Shown: piece after piece, positions 10,433 to 18,731 of the stretch
Position numbering within the stretch: the first letter of the stretch is position 1
Layout of the letters: each line of letters starts with the position of its first letter
Notes under the pieces: model-generated
The model's input: the letters and a program-made list of their open reading frames with translations, nothing else
The model's database searches: none
What the model was told of the DNA's origin: nothing
Assembly (NCBI GenBank): GCA_005765155.1
Contig: VCCP01000001.1
Location: forward strand, 1,488,001 to 1,552,000
DNA from: Zelopaecilomyces penicillatus
Taxonomy: Eukaryota; Ascomycota; Sordariomycetes; Hypocreales; Pseudodiploosporaceae
Length of the DNA: 64,000 bases
Direction: 5' to 3'
Program-made: the position numbers and the translations under genes

Positions 10433-11850
10433 CGGAATAGTGCTCAGCGCGGTGGCCGTGCGAAAAAGGTTAAATAACATGTTGCCATCCACAGAGATCT
10501 GTTGGATGTCATTGCATTCCGTCATGATACCAGGCAGTTGAGACAAGGCTCGCGAAACCGAGCCCACGATAGAGAGACTGCGCATTGCCTCGGCAAGTCG
10601 ACGACGCGACATGAGGATGCCATTGGGCAAGTAGTCATCGCATAGGTATATGACTTGCTTGCAAGGCAGCAAAGACAATAAATATTTGCCGCATCACATT
10701 ACACTCAACTTCTCCTACGTGTCAAGGAAGATGGTCGACACAAATTGAGCAATGATATGGAGCTAGGACGACGGCGATGCTTTGGTTGGTGACGCAAAGG
10801 TGTGGCTTTAGCTTGAGTTCTTTGCTATAAGTCTTGGACATTTAATGAAGCCGCGGCAGCTAGAAATTTCAAGCTGGCATTGCCATCAGTGTGAATGTTT
10901 TGAATGGATGCACATGTAGGTAGGTATGAAGACACGGGCTTTGTTGGTTTCTGTCATGTTTACGGTCAGGGAGATATCTGGAATGATGGAGGCTGCTACC
11001 TATGCGCTGGAATTAACGCTGAGTACAGAACTAAATGCCCTAAAATACAACAGGGTAAAAAACACCACCGAAATGACAACCCTTACGTGTTGTAACAGAG
11101 TTTGTTAATAATCCATTTCAATACAATAATGGCAGACTAAACAAGTTTTAAAAAATTCAATGCTAGTTCATCAATGTTAAATAAATTGTAGGGCTTCACA
11201 CGATAAAGTTGGTGAAGTTTCCCACAGTCCTTATTAACCCTCAAGGCGCCTTGGGTGTGTGCTTTACCTGCCTATACACACATTCCGGGCGCATATCAGC
11301 AAACAAGGGCCAACATCCATTATTCTTATTAATCGAAACTATTTCAGACAGCATCGCATGTCGCTGCACGTTGATTCATGCGTAATAGCTTCCATCCCCT
11401 GACATGACACTTGTTCGAAACTCCGGCTCTCCCTAGGGCTTAAGCGGAGCGACGGCTACATCTCAACTCCACTTCTATGCTACCTGTATGACATTACTTA
11501 TCTTTCGCATATAGAGGAGAAAATGACTGCATAGACGATTACGATGGACAGAAGATGTGCCGTTTAGTATGTCCAAGGTCCATGAAAACAAGATGGGAGA
11601 TGTTTGGCAACTAACTACAGATATTGCTGGTGATTACATATATTACTGGCGATTACAGATATTGCAGAGGTACCTGGTAATACAAATTCGATGCAATACA
11701 CATTCCAAGAGTCTAAGCCGAAGATGGATCTACCAGCAACCCAGTGACGTGAGAGTGCATTAGTTGAAAAGCTTTCAAGAAACTGAGAGGAGAGCTAACA
11801 TGGTCTTGGTTAAAGTTATCTTCACCCCGCCATCCCGCCACCTTCACTGA
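10433..11850. other. Gene-poor spacer
   Basis: About 1.4 kb without a supported gene. A 97-codon minus-strand frame (10385-10678) overlaps the end of the carboxypeptidase relic but shows no domain. The stretch 11090-11220 is AT-rich. The final part belongs to the promoter of the glutathione S-transferase gene. Confidence 0.5.
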
Positions 11851-11852
11851 GC

Positions 11853-11860
11853 TATATAAA
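11853..11860 (+). promoter_or_regulatory. TATA box of the GST gene
   Basis: TATATAAA lies 166 bases upstream of the GST start codon, after a C-rich stretch. This spacing leaves room for a fungal 5' leader of about 100 bases or slightly more. A strong TATA box is typical of inducible, stress-responsive genes, which fits a detoxification enzyme. Confidence 0.6.
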
Positions 11861-12025
11861 GCTGCATAAGATCCGCCAAGTCCGAAGATACAGCGTCGAG
11901 ACTTGCCGCTATCGTGAATTAATTTACTTCATACACAAGTTGCAAACTTAGTCCTCCAGTTCCTAAGTCGATACAGCTTACCAAATACTCTCAATTTGTC
12001 TTTTTACGAAACAGCATCAACCATC

Positions 12026-12694
12026 ATGGTCCTCATCGTCCACCACCTCAATGTCTCTCAGTCGGAGCGAATTCCCTGGCTCTGCGAAGAGCTGGGTCTT
12101 ACATACGAGCTCAAGACATATAAAAGGAGTCCTGTCCTAGCTCCCCCGGAGTACAAAGCCCTTCATCCTAGTGGCACGGCCCCCATCATCCAAGATGGCG
12201 ACGTGACACTGGCTGAGAGTATCGCTTGCATGGAATATATCAGCAGAAAGCATGCCAACGGCAGGCTGTTCCTGGACTCGGCCCATCCGGCCTTTGCAGA
12301 CTTTTTATACTGGTTTTATTGGGCCAGCGGCACGTTCCAGCCGCTTTTGCATCGCAGCATGATGTCTCGCGGTGCTGGGCTGACTGCCGACAGCAGCCTG
12401 ACTGTGGCATACGATCAGCGTCGTTTCGCCAAGTCGCTGGAGATGTTGGATGAGAGGCTGCGCAACAACGAGTGGCTTGCCGGTAGCGAGTTTTCGGCTG
12501 CAGATGTGATGATTGTGTTTTCACTCACTACAATGCGGTACTTTTTCCCATTTAGCCTCAAGGAGCACGAGAATATACTCAAGTATCTTGAGCGCGTGAG
12601 CAAACGAGAAGCCTATCAGACGGCGATGAAGAAGTGTGATCCAGACATGGAATTGGTGCTAGGAGCGGATTCACCCAAGCCATTTGGCTCATAA
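12026..12694 (+). CDS. Glutathione S-transferase
   Basis: Single exon, 222 residues. The ATG at 12026 (context CATCATGG) is chosen because the thioredoxin-like fold begins at once with VLIVHHLNVSQSER. In this motif the Ser (about residue 10 or 12) is the likely glutathione-activating residue, as in fungal Ser-type GSTs. PSGTAPII (about 50-57) contains the cis-Pro that grips the peptide backbone of glutathione, and LAESIACMEYI has the Glu-Ser pair that binds the gamma-glutamyl group. The C-terminal helical domain ends in the N-capping motif SAADV (about 160-164). The enzyme would couple glutathione to electrophiles in the cytosol or reduce peroxides. No secretion or targeting signal is present. 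An upstream in-frame codon run at 11996 lacks an ATG and is taken as leader. A TATA box lies upstream at 11853. Confidence 0.93.
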   Translation: MVLIVHHLNVSQSERIPWLCEELGLTYELKTYKRSPVLAPPEYKALHPSGTAPIIQDGDVTLAESIACMEYISRKHANGRLFLDSAHPAFADFLYWFYWASGTFQPLLHRSMMSRGAGLTADSSLTVAYDQRRFAKSLEMLDERLRNNEWLAGSEFSAADVMIVFSLTTMRYFFPFSLKEHENILKYLERVSKREAYQTAMKKCDPDMELVLGADSPKPFGS

Positions 12695-13213
12695 GATGAC
12701 AATTTTGGGTAGGAAATCGTCAATGGGGGGGAGACTGGAGTTCAATACTTGGCTCATGCGAATGACCAGTGGTAATTGAGAGAGTAGCCTGTTCTGCGGC
12801 TTTTCATGGACGGCAGTGTGGTCAAGATAAAAAGTTGCATATCTTTTGCAACGATAGATTACTAGAACACAAAGACGACGAAGCCAGCTTTAAAGTTAGA
12901 AATTAGTCATCCAGTGCCAGCAGTTCAAAAACTGGTAAAAGTCATAATTCAAGTTTGATAGTGGTTAAAGGAGAATGAAGATTACATGGCAGCTCTGGCT
13001 TTCATGCAGGCAATATAAAGACACGGTGGGATTATTCGTGTAGCCACTGGCCTATCAACATAAATAATTGACCCCAAAGATCATCTCGGTCAATAACCCA
13101 GCCAACAATTCTACCCAATGCCAAGTTAATCTTTTCGCATCAAGTGATTTCCATACCAACTGAGAAATTGAGAGTGATGCGCAATAGATATGGTGCTCTG
13201 CCCTCGAATCTCA
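12695..13213. other. Intergenic region between convergent genes
   Basis: About 520 bases holding the 3' flanks of the GST gene and of the minus-strand gene at 13214. AT-rich, with no frame, tRNA or repeat that I can support. Confidence 0.5.
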
Positions 13214-13705
13214 TCACTCATCCAACTTGCACTCTCTAAATAAGCCATCCATCTCCGTGTGCGAAAGCTCCGTGAAAACAATCACATTCACTGTATATCT
13301 CGTCGCAGTGAGTGACTGCAAAGTGCAAGCCCCTCTCTTCAACAACTCTCCAACACGAACCACATATTCCGTCATGCTCAACATGGACCCGGTCACCATC
13401 CCGATGAAGTGGTCTGGCTCGCCTGTCAAGCACCTGTTGTGCCAATAAACCTCCAGTTGAGGGGGCCCTGCCATGGTAGATTTCTCATCTGGCCCTAGAG
13501 TCACGACTTTTCCCGTTCTGCCATCAAAGTACTTCCCATCGACTATAGGATAGCCACTCGGTGACCAAACCTGTGGGAAGGGTGGGCCGAGTTTGATGCC
13601 AGTGAGGGGGCAAGTTTCAGGAACGTCGCCCCCAACAGTCTTGAGAAAGTCGAGGATCGGAGCCTTGGTGATTTCCGCTTCATTGGCTGGGTTGTGTGAA
13701 GTCAT
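13214..13705 (-). CDS. Small hypothetical protein, 163 residues
   Basis: Single-exon frame from an ATG at 13705 to a stop at 13214. The N-terminus is polar with no signal peptide. A CPLTGIKLGPPFPQ segment (about 32-45) and the C-terminal stretch TRYTVNVIVFTELSH suggest a small alpha/beta protein; Cys residues are few. I do not recognise a family. Good codon spread and the absence of a better frame on the other strand support it being real. A short purine-rich leader and a long AT-rich promoter lie above it. A further small open stretch on the opposite strand (13593-13853) is a shadow. Confidence 0.55.
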   Translation of the reverse strand: MTSHNPANEAEITKAPILDFLKTVGGDVPETCPLTGIKLGPPFPQVWSPSGYPIVDGKYFDGRTGKVVTLGPDEKSTMAGPPQLEVYWHNRCLTGEPDHFIGMVTGSMLSMTEYVVRVGELLKRGACTLQSLTATRYTVNVIVFTELSHTEMDGLFRECKLDE

Positions 13706-14088
13706 CAGAGATGAATGTTCTGACTCGGACGTTGCTTTTGATGCTGATGGCTGGGTTGAGGGTGTCTCGGTCAGGGCTGTTGGTGCAAATATTGTAGAAT
13801 CGCGTTGCGAGCTGGTCCTGTATGCATGTAAAGAAGAAAAGTACCGAGACTGATCAATGACTCCTTTTAAACCTTTGTGTACTCATCAGCGGTATATTAC
13901 TTGCGATGTAACGATCTGTTGGTCGTGTTCAACTGGCCATCCAGTCAGCATCACCCATAGACTCACACGTGCAGATGGCTGGCTTCATTGGCAGGGTAAA
14001 TAAGTTCCAGCATAACAATTCTGCATTTCCTCATGTCACAAGCGGTTAGCAATCGCTATCATCGAGCGGGGGATGTTACAATCATAGC

Positions 14089-14117
14089 AGGGGTAGGAAA
14101 GAAAGGGGAGTATATAG
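14089..14117 (+). promoter_or_regulatory. TATA box and STRE-like elements of the cysteine-rich secreted protein gene
   Basis: TATATAG at 14111-14117 lies about 140 bases before the start codon at 14255. Just upstream are two AGGGG elements (about 14089-14093 and 14103-14108), the core of the fungal stress-response element. Together they look like an inducible promoter. Function of the AGGGG sites is inferred from the motif only. Confidence 0.45.
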
Positions 14118-14254
14118 AGGCTGACTGGTCGCCTCCTCCGTCTAGTAATTACAAAACAGTACGTCTACATCGAGTCTGTTTCGAAGTACTCTGTCGGGAG
14201 TTGATACTTTTATTTTCAGCTAAATTTGCATTCTTCTCGCTGCATTGTTACACC

Positions 14255-14699
14255 ATGAAGGTATGTGCAACTAACAATTTGAACCACGGTTGGACTAAGA
14301 CGAACGGATTCCTACTAGAGCATCATTGGCATCCCGGCGCTCGTACTCTTCACAGGTTCTGTCCTAGCCGCCCCCACCCCGGCATCAATCGACCCATCAT
14401 CTTCGCCAAACCTTCCTCGGCAATTTGGTTCCGAATTGTTCTATGTGCGTTGCACGAGCCCCCAGCTATACGCAACATGCAGGGGCCAAGACACGTATTG
14501 TGATCGTAATGGATTTATTCGCTCTGGCTTTCGCTCTCTCTGTATGGAACCTCATTGCATCTGTATACCTACATACAATTGTATACCTCGAAGTCATAGA
14601 CACTGCGGTATTACGGAAGGTGACTCTGATAAAGGGTTATCTGTGATAGAGGGTGTTGAGCAGAAGGATAAAGGCAGCACTGTGAGGAGCGAGCATTAG
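14255..14699 (+). CDS. Small secreted cysteine-rich protein (effector-like)
   Basis: Two exons: a six-base first coding exon 14255-14260 (Met-Lys), a 58-base intron 14261-14318 (GTATGT donor, CTAAC at the branch position, CTACTAG acceptor), and exon 14319-14699. The joined protein has 128 residues. Residues 1-19 or 1-20 are a clear signal peptide (MKSIIGIPALVLFTGSVLA), absent if the first exon is missed. A Pro/Ser-rich propeptide-like stretch to about residue 36 ends NLPR, a possible protease site. Then come eight cysteines at 47, 56, 63, 77, 82, 84, 90 and 98, probably four disulfides, including a C-x-C pair. The tail (100-128) is charged and Cys-free. Size, signal and even Cys number match fungal effector-type or antimicrobial-type secreted proteins, but I recognise no family. 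A TATA box lies about 140 bases upstream. Confidence 0.75.
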
Positions 14700-15198
14700 G
14701 TAAAAGAGGTTAAAAATGAAGTCAAGGAGTTATCGGCTAGGGGAATGTTGGTAGCTTAGTTAATACTAATAGTTAGAGGCGTTAATGACGATTGCTTGGC
14801 CAGAAACTGCGAAAATTGAAGTGTGAAGAGACAATGTTAATGGACTGTGTCCTTGCCGCGTCATGTAGGTTCCTGCAAGTTACAAGTCAAAGAGAAGTCC
14901 GAACGAAAGCGTTTGACTGACCAGCTATTATATATCCTCATGACTCTACATAGATTATCTTTCCTAGGTTAATATGGCAAGTATGTTTTAATCCATCCAA
15001 TGCGCCACTTCTGTTATTCGTACATCCCATCGACGCTGCCATAGTCACCTTCCACTGCCACGGCGACCGTTTAACTAATGTATACATAATAGAACATATT
15101 CTTGCATATAGATAAACTTTCCAACAGGGGCCAGGTCATCCCATAAATACCGCAACTTATATTCCCTCTCTTGCCTTTGCGAATAGGGGCCCGCCCAA
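14700..15198. other. Intergenic region between convergent genes
   Basis: About 500 bases, AT-rich, holding the 3' ends of the cysteine-rich protein gene and of the prenyltransferase gene. Nothing else is supported. Confidence 0.5.
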
Positions 15199-16227
15199 TC
15201 ATGAAGACTCCAACAACCTAGCCACATACTCGCCCGCAAGTCCCAGTACGAAACCGGCTCCCGCGATCCAAAACTGGTTGTAAAACCAAGCGCCGCAGCT
15301 CTCTGGACTCTTCAAATCGACTTTATATATAACATAGCCCTGAGCAATTGCAGTACCTGCCACCGTGCCGACAAAGTAAATAACGCCAAAATCAGACCAA
15401 AGTCCACAGAGCACCAGCAAAATAATCTGACATATCAGCAAGAGACTAGTAACAAACTTTGTCGAATCTTTAAAACGCACTGCCATTCCCTTGACACCGG
15501 CCTTGACATCGTCGGCAAGGTCCTGGTGTGCATATATAGTGTCGGCTGTGACGCTCCACAAAACGCACGAAACAAAGAGGGCAGTCATAGGTGCGAAATG
15601 TTTGCCAACCGGATTTATTCCCATCAACTGCAAGCTTATTGGTATTGCAAAGGCACAGGGGAAGCCGAGGACAAATGACGGGTAGTATGTGATTTGCTTC
15701 ATTACACAATAGACGAGTGATAGTCCGGCGATGAGGATAAACTGTGGTGTACCAGTGGCTAGGAACTTGAGATAGAGTCCATAAGAAATAGCAAGTTGCA
15801 CTATTGTGAAAACATGAGCCTGCGATGTGGTGATGGCTCCACGAGCAATCGGTCGATGTCGACAGCGCCGGACATTTCGGTCAAAGTCCTGGTCGACATT
15901 GTCGTTCCAAGTGCAAATAGCGCCTCGAAAGAACACAATCGGCAGTACAAGATTCATGCAATGCCGCATAATAGTCATAGGCGCAGGACAATCTGATGCG
16001 ATACAGGCAGCGTATAAAAGGCCGATCACATAGGGGAAGTAGGCTGAATAGAAACCTGCAGGACGGTCAAGCCGCATGAGCTGTGCGTAAGGGATCCATG
16101 ACGAAGGAATCGTTGACAAGAGGCCAGTAGTAGGATCCGAGTATTTGCCCAGTTGTGGAAAGCAGTCAAACTTCGAATTGTCTGTTTGGTCGCGAAGGCT
16201 ACGCCGTGTTTTAGAAGTATTCGCCAT
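15199..16227 (-). CDS. UbiA-family aromatic prenyltransferase, meroterpenoid type
   Basis: Single exon, 342 residues from the ATG at 16227; the frame is open further upstream but without an ATG. Multi-pass membrane protein with about eight hydrophobic segments. The first Asp-rich motif is NDNVDQDFD (residues 108-116) followed by RPIARG, and the second is YAHQDLADD (232-240); these bind the Mg2+-prenyl diphosphate in all UbiA enzymes. The LMRLDRPAGFYSAYFPYVIGL segment near residue 50 is closer, as I recall the families, to the fungal enzymes that farnesylate phenolic polyketides than to mitochondrial COQ2. It would attach a prenyl chain to an aromatic acceptor in the ER or another membrane. 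No polyketide synthase, terpene cyclase or epoxidase lies within the window, so it is either a stray gene or acts with a cluster elsewhere. COQ2 remains the alternative call. Confidence 0.8.
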   Translation of the reverse strand: MANTSKTRRSLRDQTDNSKFDCFPQLGKYSDPTTGLLSTIPSSWIPYAQLMRLDRPAGFYSAYFPYVIGLLYAACIASDCPAPMTIMRHCMNLVLPIVFFRGAICTWNDNVDQDFDRNVRRCRHRPIARGAITTSQAHVFTIVQLAISYGLYLKFLATGTPQFILIAGLSLVYCVMKQITYYPSFVLGFPCAFAIPISLQLMGINPVGKHFAPMTALFVSCVLWSVTADTIYAHQDLADDVKAGVKGMAVRFKDSTKFVTSLLLICQIILLVLCGLWSDFGVIYFVGTVAGTAIAQGYVIYKVDLKSPESCGAWFYNQFWIAGAGFVLGLAGEYVARLLESS

Positions 16228-17424
16228 GATGCCCGCACCACGAAATAAACGTTTGTGAATCAAGCAATAGCGTTGCAGGCTATAGAACAATATGATACAA
16301 TAGCGATGAACGCTTAGGTATAGAAAGATGAATTACAAAGTGGAGAAGTCAGGTCAGAAGTTGCCAGCTGCTGGCCAGTCCGTTGGGCTGATGCCTCATC
16401 AAATACCCCAAGTGCAGTCATCGCCGTCACAGGTAGTCTGTTCATGAACACCTGCACTGTTCAGCGTCATCTCGATTATTAACTTCATCTCCCGGAATTA
16501 TGGTTCAAAGAGCATTGACAGAAAGTTGGTCTAATTGACTATTGTCTATTGTCTATTGTGTATAAGACCGAACTTGTAGCACAATGAAAGCACGGGCGTG
16601 TGAGCAATGAACACCAACCAACAACAAGTGCCGGCATAGCCTTTAATTCATTGATTGTATTGTCTGCGAGTGCGCCGACCAACACAGCCATTTCTAGGCC
16701 CGAGCATGACCGAAAGGGGGGATATGAATGAATTTAGTGGAAGTTTATTGGTCGAAGGAACTCAAAGCATTGGGCAATGATGTAAGTGTTGGGTATGTAG
16801 CAAACTCCCTGCTTGGTATTGTAAGATTTCATCCATCTCCGGTTCTCATCTTACCCGGGAATCTAGGATTGACGTCCAAGTCGCTTTGACAAAGCCTCGA
16901 CGAAGGAACTATTGTTACTCCTCCCGCTGATCGAGCGCATGTCTTGCGTGGCTTCTTTTGCCGCACAGTCTATTTACTTTGAAGGGGGTGAGATCAAAAG
17001 GCAAGATGCGCAGAGCAGACAAAGCGTCACGAATTCTCGGACTATGTCGTAAGCATGTAATAAATAACTCATTCAGTTTCATTCAGTTCCATTTCAAACG
17101 CGATAGTATGTACATAGGTAATAGATGGTTGATGGCGTCAGCAAATTGGCGTGAGATTCCAGTGTTGGAAAATGCACGTAGAATGAAAGTCAGACGGTGC
17201 TCACCTAATGTTACCTTCACGCATTGTAGATATATGTAGATAATGCGACCCATCATCTGAAAAGTATAAGGAATTTCCACTACACGATTATAAGTTTGAG
17301 GGATAGCTCGGTTGGTTCACTTCGAAGAGCAAGATTGGGTCAGTATCGCAAGTCGAGAAACCGCTCCATTTCTACTGCACGGGCTTCTTGGAATTGATTT
17401 GGAATCATCCAATCACAACAAGTT
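16228..17424. other. Intergenic region above the prenyltransferase and tRNA-Ala
   Basis: About 1.2 kb. The part near 16228 is the prenyltransferase promoter. A short TATTGTC repeat lies at 16539-16560. No coding frame with a domain is present. A weak A-box-like string near 17303 has no matching T arm and is not called a tRNA. Confidence 0.5.
16539..16560. repeat. Short tandem repeat, 7-bp unit TATTGTC
   Basis: Three successive copies of TATTGTC, the last imperfect. It lies in the upstream region of the prenyltransferase gene. Length may vary between strains; no function is implied. Confidence 0.7.
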
Positions 17425-17521
17425 GGGCGAATGGTTTAGTGGTATAATTTTCCCTTAGCATAGACCTGGCAACTAGCCAGTGAAACTGGGAAAGGTCCAG
17501 GGTTCGATTCCCTGTTCGTCC
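17425..17521 (+). tRNA. tRNA-Ala (anticodon AGC) with a 26-nt intron
   Basis: A full cloverleaf can be drawn. The acceptor stem GGGCGAA pairs with TTCGTCC, and its third pair is G-U, the alanine identity pair G3:U70. The anticodon stem TTCCC/GGGAA encloses TTAGCA-intron-T, giving anticodon AGC at 17457-17459. The intron is 17461-17486, directly after position 37, the canonical site, and itself folds as CTGGC/GCCAG. The T arm is CAGGG-TTCGATT-CCCTG, and the B box GGTTCGATTCC is intact at 17501-17511. The D arm (GTT...AAT) is weak and resembles that of Pro or Gly tRNAs. No CCA is encoded, as normal for eukaryotes. Mature length is 71 nt plus CCA. Confidence 0.9.
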
Positions 17522-17525
17522 ATTA

Positions 17526-17549
17526 TTTTTGCATGTTTTTATTATTTTT
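17526..17549 (+). terminator. Pol III terminator T runs behind tRNA-Ala
   Basis: Three runs of five Ts (17526-17530, 17536-17540, 17545-17549) follow the tRNA 3' end within 30 bases. This is the usual RNA polymerase III stop signal. Confidence 0.75.
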
Positions 17550-17931
17550 GATCAACGAACGTATAGTCAGAAATACATCGTCCCACATGTGATGGATGAA
17601 TCATTAGCGCACGAACTTGGACTAATCAATATTGATGTTGTTTCTCAATTCTTCATTGTCCCCGCTCTTCACTTTTATTTTGCTGGTGTTGCTTTGTAGC
17701 GTTTCTTGAACTACCTCCCTAGCGCATCAGGTAAGGACTTTGAGAGCCTTGACACGGTCTAAACCGCTCCACATAATGTGTTTCACAATTTCATGGCTTC
17801 TGTTCTGGGATAAAGGTATCATATCGTACAATATCCGATTGCCAATACCGCTCGGCTGTGCTTTGTTATTCCATCATGAGTCTAATAATAGTTCGCAGCA
17901 TGTGTCTTTCAATAAGTGGTAGGTCATTGCG
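17550..17931. other. Intergenic region, tRNA-Ala to PAC3-like gene
   Basis: About 380 bases, AT-rich. It contains the 3' flank of the minus-strand PAC3-like gene. Nothing else is supported. Confidence 0.5.
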
Positions 17932-18434
17932 CTATAGAGCTTTCATAGCCAGCTCGAACAGGTCAAAGAAAGCTTCTCGTTTAGTATCAATTTGGGCCAG
18001 TCCAAGTCCAACAACCAAGGTCCGTCTATCCTCAGGAGAGCGCAATGAAATATGGCTGGCAATTTGAGAGGCATAAAGTTGCCCCAAAGTTTCTCGGTCT
18101 TCTCCACCACCACCCAGCAATGTTGTAGGGGTTAAGTGTGTTGACGGTAACAGCCCGTGGTTCGAACTGGGCAGTGTCATTTCTACCAGGCCTGCTGAAG
18201 TACCCATTAACGGTACTTGAATCTTCTGGGTATTAGCCGTGGAATGATCTTCATTTTTCTATTTGGAGTAAATCCTACCCATTGTGACAAACGCCCCTCT
18301 TGACTAATTGTTACCAAGATCTTGTCTGAGAATTCCAACACCGTCACATCGGTCGCAATCCCGTTGACCAGCCCAGAGGTGTTCCTACGTTTGGCAGGGA
18401 AGGGTTCTTCCCTTACATCTTGTTGATTAGCCAT
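17932..18434 (-). CDS. Proteasome assembly chaperone 3-like protein (PSMG3/POC3 family)
   Basis: Two exons, 18279-18434 and 17932-18225, joined across a 53-base intron (donor GTAGGA, CTAAT branch, ACCCAG acceptor), giving 149 residues. The joined frame continues TISQEGRLSQW into KIQVPL, restoring the beta-strand core. Diagnostic features are the N-terminal TDVTVLEFSDKILVTISQ strand pair, the central LTPTTLLGGGGED loop, and RTLVVGLGL near the C-terminus. The family pairs with PAC4/POC4 and guides alpha-ring assembly of the 20S proteasome in the cytosol. Length fits fungal members. The start ATG at 18434 lies 297 bases from the ATG of the divergent ECM16 gene, so the two share a promoter region. 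Confidence 0.75.
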
Positions 18435-18731
18435 ACCGGCTTGTCTGATGGTTTGGACGAAGTGGCTGGCAAAGTGATTGCTTTAATATTACCGATGATA
18501 TCCAGGGTAACGGTTCTGTCATTTTGAAGCCAAGCTTCTGGCAACAACGGAATACCCCGCACTAATCCCAATTTAGATTGAGATTATGGCGGTCTGTGAG
18601 GGCAGAATTGCTTCATGGTCAAAATTTCTGGAACTCATGTCATCGCTAATCGCATTGTCGCCATTGAGAAGGATGACCTTGACAAAATTATTGACTACCA
18701 TGACCTAGGGATTTTTTTTTCAACCTGAAAC
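18435..18731. promoter_or_regulatory. Bidirectional promoter between PAC3-like gene and ECM16
   Basis: Only 297 bases separate the two divergent start codons, so both promoters and leaders are in this space. A run of nine Ts ends just before the ECM16 start. No TATA box is clear on either strand, as usual for housekeeping genes. Confidence 0.55.

Noticed and set aside
10385..10678. 97-codon minus-strand frame
   Set aside because: No signal peptide, domain or splice structure; it overlaps the end of the carboxypeptidase relic.
17300..17350. tRNA A-box-like string TAGCTCGGTTGG
   Set aside because: No matching T arm, anticodon stem or acceptor stem could be drawn.
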